DNA of 64,000 bases from Danxiaibacter sp048498555 (GCA_048498555.1 JBEHXT010000001.1:310001-374000), one strand, 5' to 3'; shown: positions 52,781 to 62,298, counted from the stretch's first letter. Numbers and translations are program-made. The notes: generated from the letters alone by a model not told the origin.

Positions 52781-53507
52781 GGCTTAATTTTTTATAGATT
52801 GGTTCGGGAATATTTGAAATAACAAACATGATGTATCTCCACAAGCTCTTTGTATAAATAACATTCTTCCTGCGAGAGATTGCCTCATAAATATCATCGG
52901 CCACAGCTTCGGGTTGCGCTGTTAAAGGCTTTGACAACTTCATGCCTTCTGTCATTTTCGTATCAACAAACCCAGGTAATATGGTGAGTACATGCACGCC
53001 GGTTTTTGCAAGCTTATTTCTTAGCCCTGACAGGTATGTTGTAAAGCCTGCTTTAGCGCTACCGTAAATGTAGTTGTTCTTTTTACCTCTTAAGCCAGCT
53101 ACTGAACTAATGCCCGCAATAACACCTTTATTATTTTTCTCCAGCAATACCGCGAGCCTGTTAACTATACTAACTGCTCCCGTGTAATTACTACTGATAA
53201 TACGTTCTGCCTCTTGCCAATCTTTTTCAGCCAGGTCCTGATCACCAAGATAACCGAATGCCAGCAGAACCACATCCGGAACAAAGGATAATGAATCCAC
53301 AAAAGTTTTGTGAGACTCATAATCAACTGCATCAAAAAATAATACATTGGCCTGAACTTTATATCTTATTGCAAGGTCTGATGCCTGTGTTTGCAATAAT
53401 GACCTGTTTCTTCCTGCTAGCCAAACTGTGTATCCTTTTGAAGCATATTTATGTGCGCAAGCAGCGGCTATGCCCGAGCTAGCTCCGAGTATTAATATAT
53501 CTGGCAT
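52773..53507 (-). CDS. DprE2-like SDR oxidoreductase
   Basis: A 244-residue short-chain dehydrogenase similar to DprE2, which reduces the 2-keto intermediate made by DprE1 to give polyprenyl-phospho-D-arabinose. It has ILGASSGIAAACAHKYA (cofactor loop), the GVIAGISSVAGLRG serine region, YGSAKAGF (Y and K of the active site), and LPGFVDTKMTEG. It overlaps the DprE1-like gene by 16 bp and the HAD gene by 8 bp, so all three are translationally linked. The pairing with a DprE1 homologue is the strongest evidence for this role. Confidence 0.85.
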   Translation of the reverse strand: MPDILILGASSGIAAACAHKYASKGYTVWLAGRNRSLLQTQASDLAIRYKVQANVLFFDAVDYESHKTFVDSLSFVPDVVLLAFGYLGDQDLAEKDWQEAERIISSNYTGAVSIVNRLAVLLEKNNKGVIAGISSVAGLRGKKNNYIYGSAKAGFTTYLSGLRNKLAKTGVHVLTILPGFVDTKMTEGMKLSKPLTAQPEAVADDIYEAISRRKNVIYTKSLWRYIMFVISNIPEPIYKKLSLG

Positions 53508-54859
53508 GGTTGATTGCTTTTAATTTTATGAGTGAATAATCTGTCCGACTGAAGCGATGCCAGCCTGTTATCAGGATTGTATTTTTCAACAATGCTCCAA
53601 AATGTATCTATATGAGGATATGATTTATGAAGCAACTCTTTGCTCATACGTGCATCTTTCGACATGTATATTCTTCCGCCGTACTCCTCTACCAGTTTGT
53701 CGAGTTCATCCAAAAACTCAAACAAGCCGTTCTTTACAGGAAAATCTAATGCGAGCGTGTACCCTTCCATTGGAAAAGATATCAGGCTATCCTGCTCTCC
53801 AAATAATTTCAACACTGCAAGGAATGATCCAAAACCTTTACGCCTTATTTTATCCAATAGTTTTATCAATGCTTCTTTACTTACCGACAATGGGAACACC
53901 ATCTGGTATTGCACAAAGCCACGGCGGCCATACATGCGGTTCCAGTTTTGTACAGCATCTAGCGGGTAAAAGAATGGTGTATAAGGAATAATAGATTGCG
54001 TTTCTTTTGCTGTTTGCTTCCTGTAAAAAACTTCGTTAAATGCTTTTATACTTAATTTATTCAGCGCAAACCCGGGGAGGTAAAAAGGAAAATTAAGGTT
54101 GGCCTGTTTAGGTAGCTGTAGTGGAGCTGCTGCAAGCTTTGCAGGTAATTCGCTCTTTTTGGCATGTTCGCCAAGCATCAGTATACTGCGCCCAAAACTT
54201 GAGCCGCCCTTCAAACAATCTATCCAGGCTACTGAATAAGTAACGTGTTTGTACTGTTGAAAAAGATCAAATATTTCATCAAGGTTTTTTGCCTTTATTT
54301 TCCTTTCGTTTATATAACAACTTTCAACGGGCTTAAGTGCAAACTTAACACGTGTTATAATACCTGTTAGTCCCATGCCGCCACATGTGGCCTGGAAAAG
54401 ATCAGGATGTTCTGTAGAAGAACAGGTTAATAATGCTCCGTCGGCAATCATTACATCCATATCTACTACATGCTCGCCAAATGTTCCATCTACATGATGA
54501 TTTTTTCCATGTACATCTGAAGCCACAGCGCCACCGACAGTAATATAGCGCGTTCCGGGAGTTACCGGAAGAAACCATCCTTCTGGTACTACAACCTTCA
54601 ATATACTGTCTAACGTAACGCCAGCCTGGCAATCAATAATGCCATTTGCAGTATCAAACGAAATAAAATTATTACAATCCAATGTGGAGATGATGTGTTC
54701 GCTTAGCGCTGCATCTCCATAGCACCTGCCCATTCCGCGGGCGATGCTCGCTTTGTTTCTGTACAACTGAACCCTTAACTGATCAACAGTTTGAAAACTG
54801 CTTTCGGTTGCATCGACCACGGGGTAATTTCCCCAATTGCTGATTGCTTTTTTTTGCAT
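53492..54859 (-). CDS. DprE1-like FAD-dependent polyprenylphosphoryl-ribose 2-oxidase
   Basis: A 455-residue FAD enzyme of the vanillyl-alcohol-oxidase type. It aligns by eye along its length with Mycobacterium tuberculosis DprE1: GMGRCYGDAA, PVTPGTRYITVGGAVASDVHGKNHH, CGGMGLTGIITR, AWIDC, FYPLDAVQNWNRMYG, GFVQYQMV and FGSFLAVLKLFG. The catalytic-site lysine (mycobacterial K418) is conserved as K401 in YMSKDAR. The cysteine that benzothiazinone drugs attack (C387, in NICVDFP) is replaced by A370 (TLALDFP). It would oxidise C2 of the polyprenyl-phosphoribose. It is upstream of the DprE2-like gene and 34 bp downstream of the UbiA-type gene. Confidence 0.9.
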   Translation of the reverse strand: MQKKAISNWGNYPVVDATESSFQTVDQLRVQLYRNKASIARGMGRCYGDAALSEHIISTLDCNNFISFDTANGIIDCQAGVTLDSILKVVVPEGWFLPVTPGTRYITVGGAVASDVHGKNHHVDGTFGEHVVDMDVMIADGALLTCSSTEHPDLFQATCGGMGLTGIITRVKFALKPVESCYINERKIKAKNLDEIFDLFQQYKHVTYSVAWIDCLKGGSSFGRSILMLGEHAKKSELPAKLAAAPLQLPKQANLNFPFYLPGFALNKLSIKAFNEVFYRKQTAKETQSIIPYTPFFYPLDAVQNWNRMYGRRGFVQYQMVFPLSVSKEALIKLLDKIRRKGFGSFLAVLKLFGEQDSLISFPMEGYTLALDFPVKNGLFEFLDELDKLVEEYGGRIYMSKDARMSKELLHKSYPHIDTFWSIVEKYNPDNRLASLQSDRLFTHKIKSNQPCQIY

Positions 54860-54893
54860 CTGTACACTTTTTACATGAATAAATATTTACCCA

Positions 54894-55781
54894 TTATAAG
54901 AACCAATGCCTGTCTGGCAGATAGATGATGATATAAAAACTCAATATCCATAATACCAATACTACCTGAATGAATGTGTCTTTATATAAGGTTTTGGTAG
55001 GAGACTCAGACGATTTGCTGATGTATGTTATTTGCAGGTAACGGAACAACCCGGCGATAACAAATATAGATGTATAGAACAACCTGTATGTACCTGTTTT
55101 TGCCATTGTTGAAGGATCGATAGCATACATAATGTAAGCCATGATAATAACCGCTGATACCATTGCGAGCAATATGTTCAGCATTTCAAGGCTGTATCCT
55201 TTAATGGCCTTCCGCATGTCGATGCCTGAGCTTTGTTTAAGGTAAAGGTCATCTCTCCGTTTTGTGATGGCAAGAAACAAAGCCAACAGAAACACCATGA
55301 TAGTTAACCAACTTGTAATACCAATTGATGCTATTACACCACCTGCTTTAATGCGCATTACAAACCCAATGGCAATGATGTTAATATCAAGTATAGATAT
55401 ATTCTTTAACCCAAAGCTGTAGCCAAGGTTCATTAGAAAATAAGCCATCAGGATAACAAAGAACATAAACTTTATCTGATAACCGATTAACAAGCCAAGC
55501 AGTACACTTAGAATACAAAATACAATAGCTGTTGCAGGTTTGATTTTACCGGCTGCCAGAGGGCGTTTGCATTTTACAGGATGCAGCCGGTCGGCCTCTC
55601 TGTCTCGGTAATCATTAATAATATAAATGCTGCTTGCAACAAGGCCAAATGCAAGGAAGCCGAGAAACAGTGCAAGAAAATTCTTTTCTTTAAAAATTTG
55701 TCCGCCGAAAAAAACAGGAATAAAAATAAAGAGATTCTTTACCCATTCTTTGATTCGCATTAGTTTTACGTACTCAATCAT
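54894..55781 (-). CDS. UbiA-family prenyltransferase, decaprenyl-phosphate phosphoribosyltransferase-like
   Basis: A 295-residue membrane enzyme with about 8-9 helices. The first acidic motif is NDYRDREADRLHP (residues 56-68), followed by KRPLAAG, as in mycobacterial Rv3806c, which joins phosphoribose from PRPP to decaprenyl phosphate. The second region (about 175-190, TKRRDDLYL) is the other polar loop. Its link with DprE1- and DprE2-like genes supports a role as the first step of an arabinose-donor path rather than quinone synthesis. It is divergent from the GT-C gene, with 58 bp between. Confidence 0.88.
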   Translation of the reverse strand: MIEYVKLMRIKEWVKNLFIFIPVFFGGQIFKEKNFLALFLGFLAFGLVASSIYIINDYRDREADRLHPVKCKRPLAAGKIKPATAIVFCILSVLLGLLIGYQIKFMFFVILMAYFLMNLGYSFGLKNISILDINIIAIGFVMRIKAGGVIASIGITSWLTIMVFLLALFLAITKRRDDLYLKQSSGIDMRKAIKGYSLEMLNILLAMVSAVIIMAYIMYAIDPSTMAKTGTYRLFYTSIFVIAGLFRYLQITYISKSSESPTKTLYKDTFIQVVLVLWILSFYIIIYLPDRHWFL

Positions 55782-55839
55782 CGAATTACAGTTTTATTTT
55801 GATTTTGTTTTTTATATTGTTTACTAAATCATCTTTTAC

Positions 55840-57489
55840 ATGACAACCTTGAGACGAAGCACCCGGGCCTTACCTTATGCAGAAGTTTTACTTATCATTG
55901 TTTTAGCCCTACTCCCTCTTTTTGGTTCTTATCCTTTTCGTATCAACATTTTTTTGTCCTGGGATGGTGCTTATCGCATGAGCCATGGACAGGTTCCCTT
56001 TAAAGATTTCGGAATGCCTTTGGGCTTTGGTTACTGGCTCATCCCAGCATTCTTTATGAAGATCTTTGGACCTGCGATGATTACACTGGTAAAAGCACAA
56101 TCTTTCATCAACATCATTTCAGGCTTTGCTTTTCTAAGTATTTTAAAGAGCTTTCGCGTTCCTGCTTATTCCCGCATACTTGTATTACTGGTATATATTA
56201 TTTCTTATTCAATGCTGAATTTCTGGCCGTGGTACAATAACACTGTGATCATTTATGAGATCATCGGCCTTGCATTTTTATTCAAATATCTTTTGCCTAA
56301 AGATGATACTCAGCCTAAGAATTATTGGCTGATACTCGCTGCAATCTTTACATTCTTATCTTTCTTCACCAAGCAGGATGGTGGGGGTCTCGCACTGATG
56401 CTTACCCTAGCACTGCTTTTGTATCACTGCATACTGCATAAGAAGGTAAAGCCACTCATCATCTTTATCGCGTCTTACATTGTATTTGCCGGTATTATAA
56501 TTATACCACTGTTAAAATATGGTTTCGGATATTGGTTCAATCACGGGCAGCCGCCCCATTCAACCCGGCTTTCATTGTATGATCTTTTCAACAAGGTGTT
56601 TGCAAAATCAGAGGATATAAAATTTTATGCGCTTTTGTGCGTATTACTATTAATACCTTATTTCAAAAGCGGGATTTCTTTTTTAAGGAATGAGCGATTA
56701 ATGCTTTTTGCATTATTAACTTTTGGCATTCTTACTGAAGCCGCTATTTTTCAATTTACCAGCTATGTGCCACCAAACAACAACATCTTTTTTCACGCGT
56801 TTGCATTTGCGTTTATTCTTACCCTACTGAATGATAAAGATATACTCCTTATCAATAACAATAAACAGTTTGTTCTGGCACTTGCAGCAGTATTGTTATG
56901 GTGGTCTGCCGCATTCTGGAAATATATTGATCCGAAAATTCAAAGAGCATTTCCTCCTTCAACAGCTACTATAAGCCCTACAGGAGAAAATATAATCAAT
57001 GAGCATACATTCAGGTTAAATGCCGATACATTCAATTATAAGAAGTATCAATCAAGCTGGACATTTTCTACAGTACCTGTTTTCAAAAAAGTTTCAATGC
57101 CTGCAAGTACTGTTAAGGGAATTGACCGCCTGATGCACAACCCTGACATTTTATCTAAAATACCTGCTAACCGTATTTTAAATATGACCGAATTAACGCC
57201 TCTTTCTTATGCCATGGGATTTGGAACTGAAAGAGGTTCGGAATATCCGCTCTGGTATCATCTTGGTGTTGGTATGTACAACAAACAAAAAGACATGTAT
57301 TGTAACAAGATAGCACAGCATTATTACGATGTAGTTCTTTACGAATACATTCCCAACCTGAATAATTTCTATCCTTTCGCTGTAAGGGATGCGTTGCGAG
57401 CCAACTATCAACTGATCGATTCGTTTGATGCGCCACGCCTCCCTCCTTCTCTTGGAATTATTGAGGTTTACATAAAACCATCACACTAA
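55840..57489 (+). CDS. GT-C membrane glycosyltransferase (polyprenyl-phosphate-sugar dependent)
   Basis: A 549-residue protein with about 11 membrane helices and a periplasmic C-terminal domain (about 365-549). The first periplasmic loop contains SWDGAYRMSHGQVPFKDFGMPLG, where the acidic residue is typical of the GT-C catalytic loop that uses polyprenyl-phosphate sugars. KQDGGGLALML is another common element of this subgroup. Beside the DprE genes it is a good candidate to transfer D-arabinofuranose (or ribose) to the exported glycan or a lipid. The exact GT family is uncertain. Its gene is divergent from the UbiA-like gene. Confidence 0.75.
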   Translation: MTTLRRSTRALPYAEVLLIIVLALLPLFGSYPFRINIFLSWDGAYRMSHGQVPFKDFGMPLGFGYWLIPAFFMKIFGPAMITLVKAQSFINIISGFAFLSILKSFRVPAYSRILVLLVYIISYSMLNFWPWYNNTVIIYEIIGLAFLFKYLLPKDDTQPKNYWLILAAIFTFLSFFTKQDGGGLALMLTLALLLYHCILHKKVKPLIIFIASYIVFAGIIIIPLLKYGFGYWFNHGQPPHSTRLSLYDLFNKVFAKSEDIKFYALLCVLLLIPYFKSGISFLRNERLMLFALLTFGILTEAAIFQFTSYVPPNNNIFFHAFAFAFILTLLNDKDILLINNNKQFVLALAAVLLWWSAAFWKYIDPKIQRAFPPSTATISPTGENIINEHTFRLNADTFNYKKYQSSWTFSTVPVFKKVSMPASTVKGIDRLMHNPDILSKIPANRILNMTELTPLSYAMGFGTERGSEYPLWYHLGVGMYNKQKDMYCNKIAQHYYDVVLYEYIPNLNNFYPFAVRDALRANYQLIDSFDAPRLPPSLGIIEVYIKPSH

Positions 57490-57507
57490 AGCAACATGTT
57501 CAAATAA

Positions 57508-58284
57508 CTATTTAGTAATAGTGCTACCACTATTCTGGGATTTTGTAACGGGCGCTCTCTGAGCCATGAGAGCGCCTATTTGTATAAAGGCATCTTCCAG
57601 GCTCATTCCTATCAGCGATTCAAGCGTAGCCTGCTTTACACGCAGGTCTTTCCTAAACGTTTCATTCTTTACTTCTTCATCATTATACGTTTTAATGGCA
57701 GCTGTATATGCCTCAAGGGAGATCTCACCATTTTTAAAACGTTCTTCGCTTTTTGTAAACGAAACCAGCTCATCCTGCAAAACTTCCTGCTGCAAGGCCT
57801 GAAGCTTTTGCGTTAACGCATATTCCTGGTAAGCTATAATTACTTGCTTTCTCGTTTCCGCAGCTGTTCGTTTCAGTTTTTCTTTTTCGCTTTGCAGTAC
57901 GTAGTAATTGGCCTTTGCAGTTTTAGGGTTTACAAGAAAATCAGATAAAGTAATTCTTAACCCGAAGTTGTACCTGGGATATAAAGTTGTAATACCCTGC
58001 TCTTCAGATTTTTTCTTGTTAAGCGTATATTCATTTACGTTAGCCGCTGCAAAGAATGCATTGCTCCATTGGTAACGGGAAGCTTTCCATGTATACTCTG
58101 CACTTTTTGCCTCGTAGGCGGCAGACTTCACTTCCGGATTTGAAGAGGCCAGCTCGGCCAAAGCATCAGCAATGCTGTCTACGGCCAGTTTAGGAGATTT
58201 ATATTTAAGTATCTCTGATGTAGTTTGACTAAAGCCAGTGAAAAAAAGAAATAAAGCTAATGTGTTCAGAATCGCTTTTTTCAT
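57508..58284 (-). CDS. TolC-like outer membrane protein, half-length
   Basis: A 258-residue secreted protein with a signal peptide (1-19, ending GFSQ) and TolC-like long helices: NPEVKSAAYEAKSAEYTWKA (about 54-73), a strand region (about 100-117), and a second coiled helix pair (about 120-225). TolC proteins have two such repeats and 400-480 residues; this one has about one, so six copies rather than three might be needed for a barrel, or it has another role. Genes of this kind occur in polysaccharide export loci of Bacteroidota. It lies 6 bp after the O-antigen-ligase gene on the same strand. Confidence 0.7.
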   Translation of the reverse strand: MKKAILNTLALFLFFTGFSQTTSEILKYKSPKLAVDSIADALAELASSNPEVKSAAYEAKSAEYTWKASRYQWSNAFFAAANVNEYTLNKKKSEEQGITTLYPRYNFGLRITLSDFLVNPKTAKANYYVLQSEKEKLKRTAAETRKQVIIAYQEYALTQKLQALQQEVLQDELVSFTKSEERFKNGEISLEAYTAAIKTYNDEEVKNETFRKDLRVKQATLESLIGMSLEDAFIQIGALMAQRAPVTKSQNSGSTITK

Positions 58285-58290
58285 GTTGTT

Positions 58291-59754
58291 CTATGTTGTA
58301 AGGTTTTTTAAATTGTTATCATATTCATTTGCTCTTTGGGAGATTCGAGCTATGGCCGCAAACGCGCCACAGAAAAAGAATACACCAGGTATCTGGTTAA
58401 TGGCAACCTGTGAATACTGTGCAACCATAAAGCCAAATAAGGCGACTATAAGAGGAAGCAACATTCTTTTTGCCGTTGGATCGTTTGTTCTGAAATAAGT
58501 ACTTATCCCGGTTTGCAATACCACGAAATAAATTATCACGATAAAAAGCAAACCTACCGGCCCGGTTTCCAGCGCATATTTTAATAAGCCACTATCTGGT
58601 GGAAAGTTAGCGAGTGGGTGCCCTGGATTATATTTGGCACCTATAGCATTTGTTACTGTTAATCCTCCTCCAAATGGATGGCTGTATATGTAAGGCTGAA
58701 TATTGGCACGGTTTACATCTCGCGCGTTTAGTGAAGCATCGTCTTTATTGAAAGCAGAATGCAGCCTGTTGATTGTAGTATTTCCATGAAACGGGCCAAA
58801 CACTACACCAACAAACATTACGCCTGCAATGCCAAAGAAGATGAGCGTCCGTTTGTCGTTCATCTCCATAAGCACATACAGGCAAACGCCTGCGATAAAC
58901 AAAAACGTAGCTGTTCTTGTTCCTGTATAACTCATGCCAAGCAACAGTATGACTACTGTTATAAAATAAAGCCCTTTAAGCGCCATATCTTTTTGCTTCA
59001 ACATTTTTACCAGGATAAGCAAAGCTGTTACGCCGCTCGCAATACCGAATGTTGTTGGGTCAGCGAAGGTTGAGAACTTTCTATATCCGCCGTCTGCCAG
59101 ACGATACAACTTAGTAGTCATTTCATCAATCAAAATTGATTTCATCTCGTTGCCGGATAAGCCAACCCATTGCTGAAAACAACCATAGGCACCACATACA
59201 GCCATTAATACCATCCATAAGATGAAATAATTCCGTATGCTTTTATAACTGCTGAATAAATTAAATGTAATAAAGTAGGTAAGCAATTGCCTTAAGAGAT
59301 CCCTCGTATATACCATGTTCCCGGCAAGCGAATGTGTATTCGGATTAAGAAACTCCAGCAGTATGTACACAAAATACAATAGTAACAGAATGGAGATCTT
59401 ATGGGTTTTGGCCTCCCACAGTGCATCCTTCTTAAAATACTTTTGAAAAAGCACGCCTACAAATGTTATATATATAAGTCCATCGACTAAAAACGCGTTG
59501 CCGTCAATGAACAACAGGCGTTGGATATAAAACAGGAAGAATGATACAATGGTGGTGATGTAAAACCCGAAATAAGGATTATTGAAGGCGCAGACAACGA
59601 ATGCTGCTCCGATTAAACCGGCGGTGATAAGCCCTCCCCCAACCACACCGCGGGATGCGATGATGTAAGAAAGGCCAACAATGGTAAGTAAAAGAAGCGC
59701 CAATACCAATAATGACCGAAGCGGTTTATTTCTGTATAATAATATCCCTTTCAC
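58291..59754 (-). CDS. O-antigen ligase/polymerase-like membrane protein (Wzy_C)
   Basis: A 487-residue membrane protein with about 12 helices and a large periplasmic loop at about 320-385 (GPFHGNTTINRLHSAF to HPLANFPPDSGLLKYALETG). That loop, with a conserved histidine and Asp-Ser-Gly segment, is the pattern of the WaaL/Wzy family, which polymerises or ligates undecaprenyl-linked glycans. With the flippase and the Wzc-like protein it makes this a Wzx/Wzy-dependent system. It lies between the TolC-like and the small membrane protein genes on the same strand. Confidence 0.82.
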   Translation of the reverse strand: MKGILLYRNKPLRSLLVLALLLLTIVGLSYIIASRGVVGGGLITAGLIGAAFVVCAFNNPYFGFYITTIVSFFLFYIQRLLFIDGNAFLVDGLIYITFVGVLFQKYFKKDALWEAKTHKISILLLLYFVYILLEFLNPNTHSLAGNMVYTRDLLRQLLTYFITFNLFSSYKSIRNYFILWMVLMAVCGAYGCFQQWVGLSGNEMKSILIDEMTTKLYRLADGGYRKFSTFADPTTFGIASGVTALLILVKMLKQKDMALKGLYFITVVILLLGMSYTGTRTATFLFIAGVCLYVLMEMNDKRTLIFFGIAGVMFVGVVFGPFHGNTTINRLHSAFNKDDASLNARDVNRANIQPYIYSHPFGGGLTVTNAIGAKYNPGHPLANFPPDSGLLKYALETGPVGLLFIVIIYFVVLQTGISTYFRTNDPTAKRMLLPLIVALFGFMVAQYSQVAINQIPGVFFFCGAFAAIARISQRANEYDNNLKNLTT

Positions 59755-59769
59755 GAAATTACTCTTTGA

Positions 59770-59901
59770 TTAGAAAAATAAAATTTTCACACACAGAAAA
59801 AGAAGGATAGCCCCAACTATCAGTAGCACGATCATTTCATGCACCGGTTTGCTAAATAGCTCGTTGGACGACTGTTTATTTTGTTCACGCGCTTTTGACA
59901 T
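59770..59901 (-). CDS. small single-helix membrane protein
   Basis: A 43-residue product with a polar N-terminus (MSKAREQNKQSSNELFSKP) and one membrane helix (about 22-42, EMIVLLIVGAILLFLCVKIL). A longer frame reaches 60012, but the extra residues look unrelated. It sits 15 bp upstream of the ligase gene in the same direction. It matches no family I know; a small subunit of the export complex is possible. Confidence 0.5.
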   Translation of the reverse strand: MSKAREQNKQSSNELFSKPVHEMIVLLIVGAILLFLCVKILFF

Positions 59902-60062
59902 AGTTTTAAAATTTTGATTTAGCACGATGCTTCTGTTTTTTTTCGGTGAGGTCAACCAGGGTTCTATCTGCATAGAACCCCAGGTATAACCTCGATCCTG
60001 AACATAAAACAAAAAGCCTCATTTACCAGCATAATGGAAAGCAATCCTTATACCGTAATAAT

Positions 60063-62267
60063 TTACGCGTCTAAATTTTCAATTTGAACTCTGTTCAAAA
60101 TGGCGCCAATAAACTTATCGCTGTGTTGGCGCAGATACTCGATAGATTCTTTATCTGTTTCAGAAAGGGATTTATCAGAAGCAAATACCGCAATCATTCC
60201 ATCACTGTAATTAATCAACTCCTTGGTATCTGTAAAACTGTTTAACGGCGCACCTTCCAGGAAGATGTAATCATATACCGTCAATAGTTCATGTAAATAG
60301 TTTAGTAAATGGTTCTTCGGTAATATTTCCGATGGTGTATAATCACCTGCACCGCAACCAATAGTTTCAACACCTTCAACAGAAGTTTGCGTAACCAACA
60401 ATTTTACATCGTCGATGTTAAAAGGCTTGCCGTTTACATAGAATTTTTCCAATGAAGGGGTTGCATGAAGAATATTTGTGAGATCATTATTACAAAAGTT
60501 GGTATCAATAATCAACACTTTCTTTTTACCAAGGCTAAGGCTGTAAGACAATGCCTGGATAAGTGTTGTTTTACCCTGCTGAGGCTCTGTACTTGTAAAC
60601 AGGAAGATCCGCTTCCCGCTGCTTTCAATTTCATAACGCAACTTTCTCAACAGTTCTTTAAATACATTGTTCCTGCCTTCATCCTTGCTTAAGCTGTTAA
60701 CTTTTGCAAGTATATCACCGTTAAACTTTTCAATGTAGTTAATAGACCCGATCAGCGGAAGTTGCGTAAGCCTGTTGAATTGTGCCGGAGACTTAATAGA
60801 CTGGTCAAAATATTCTATAAGGATAATGACTATAACGCTCAGGAATAATGCCGCAGCACCTGCCAGTGCAATTATTAACCAGCGTTTCGAAGGTTCTGGT
60901 ATGAGAGCTGGCTGGCCGTATATAGTTTGTTTAAATCCTGAATAAGTGTCTTTATAGTTGGCTACCGAATTCAGCTTATCTTTTGCATTGCTGTATTCAG
61001 TTTGCGCAATGGTAATTTCGGTAGTTAATTTTTCAATTTCCGCGCCTGATGCTGCCATCCCGTTCAATCCACCATTTAAGGTGCGCAAATTGCCCTCAAG
61101 GATATCAATCTTTTCTTTAGTAGCCTTTAGGTCCCCTTCAGCATCCAGTTTCTTTTGCAGTAAGTCGTCTACCGAAACGGTTGCCCCTTCGATTGACTGC
61201 TTGGATTCAGGATTAAAGTTAAGTGCTTTCATCTGGCCTGAAAGGTCATCCAGCTTTTTCTTCATCTCTATATCCGTTGAACCTTTCTGAATGTACTGCG
61301 TGTTGAGTTCGTTATATAGCTTTCTCAACCTTATATACTCGTCGTTATTTGCATTAATAACACTTGTGCCAGAAACTGTTTTCTTACCAGTTGCCTTTGC
61401 AGTTTCAATCAACTTTGCATATTCACCAATTCGGTAATTAAGGTTCTGCAGTTTACTTTTTTCATCCCCAAGTTGCGACTGATATGAACTAACCTGCGAC
61501 AATTTGTTGCCACTTTCCATATTCACATCTACAATACCATGTGAAGAAAGATAATTGCTTTTCGCTGCAAGTTTTTCATCCAGGATTGTCTTCTTTGCCT
61601 GAACAGCAGAATCCAGTGACGCGATGGAAACATCTGTACTGCTTTTTTTAGTTTGGCTGTAATACCTGTTCAGCTCCTGAACAAGTGTATTAACAGCAAA
61701 TGCAGACAGATCGGGGCTTTCGGACAATACATCAATTCCAATATAGTCTGTTCTGTTGATACGGCTTACTGTAATATTACCCGTAAGCGTTTCTACATCA
61801 TAGCCATAAAGAGAAAGAAAACTAATCAACTTCATATCCTCTGGTACATCAGGATCTAACACCTCCATATCATCCAGCTTCTGAGAAAAAACTTTGATCG
61901 CCGTGGGGACATTTACTGCTTTGTAATCGTCTTTGCTTTTTACACTTTCGGATAACCAAATGAAAGGAGACTTGCTGGTAAGGTCATGAAGGATCAGGTC
62001 ATACGATAACAGCTGAACTACTTTCGGTGAAGTGAGATTCTCAATGATGTTATTAAACTTAACATCAATTTGTGCGGTGTTAAAATTTTCGTTTTCGAGC
62101 TTGATCTGCTCGCTTGCGGTGAATCCGGTTGCTATCTGGGCCGACGATTTATACTGCGTTTTTGTGTTCATGGTGAACACAAATGCTGTTGTGACCGCGA
62201 CCAGGAAGCAGCCGATAATAATCCACTTCTTACGCAGAAGCGCATTAAATAAATAGATGAGTTCCAT
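60063..62267 (-). CDS. Wzc-like polysaccharide co-polymerase with degenerate tyrosine-kinase domain
   Basis: A 734-residue protein with two membrane helices (about 15-33 and 462-485). Between them are the Wzz domain and a long coiled coil (about 200-430). The cytoplasmic part (about 530-734) resembles BY-kinases: STEPQQGKTTL (Walker A), KKVLIIDTNF (Walker A', Asp present) and IFLEGAP (a changed Walker B). There is no C-terminal tyrosine cluster (the end reads RVQIENLDA), so autophosphorylation as in Wzc is doubtful. It probably sets chain length. It is the first gene of a minus-strand run with the small membrane protein, ligase and TolC-like genes, although a 161-bp gap follows. Confidence 0.87.
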   Translation of the reverse strand: MELIYLFNALLRKKWIIIGCFLVAVTTAFVFTMNTKTQYKSSAQIATGFTASEQIKLENENFNTAQIDVKFNNIIENLTSPKVVQLLSYDLILHDLTSKSPFIWLSESVKSKDDYKAVNVPTAIKVFSQKLDDMEVLDPDVPEDMKLISFLSLYGYDVETLTGNITVSRINRTDYIGIDVLSESPDLSAFAVNTLVQELNRYYSQTKKSSTDVSIASLDSAVQAKKTILDEKLAAKSNYLSSHGIVDVNMESGNKLSQVSSYQSQLGDEKSKLQNLNYRIGEYAKLIETAKATGKKTVSGTSVINANNDEYIRLRKLYNELNTQYIQKGSTDIEMKKKLDDLSGQMKALNFNPESKQSIEGATVSVDDLLQKKLDAEGDLKATKEKIDILEGNLRTLNGGLNGMAASGAEIEKLTTEITIAQTEYSNAKDKLNSVANYKDTYSGFKQTIYGQPALIPEPSKRWLIIALAGAAALFLSVIVIILIEYFDQSIKSPAQFNRLTQLPLIGSINYIEKFNGDILAKVNSLSKDEGRNNVFKELLRKLRYEIESSGKRIFLFTSTEPQQGKTTLIQALSYSLSLGKKKVLIIDTNFCNNDLTNILHATPSLEKFYVNGKPFNIDDVKLLVTQTSVEGVETIGCGAGDYTPSEILPKNHLLNYLHELLTVYDYIFLEGAPLNSFTDTKELINYSDGMIAVFASDKSLSETDKESIEYLRQHSDKFIGAILNRVQIENLDA

Positions 62268-62298
62268 GGTTTTTGCTTTTATGTTTTTATGTTCAAAG

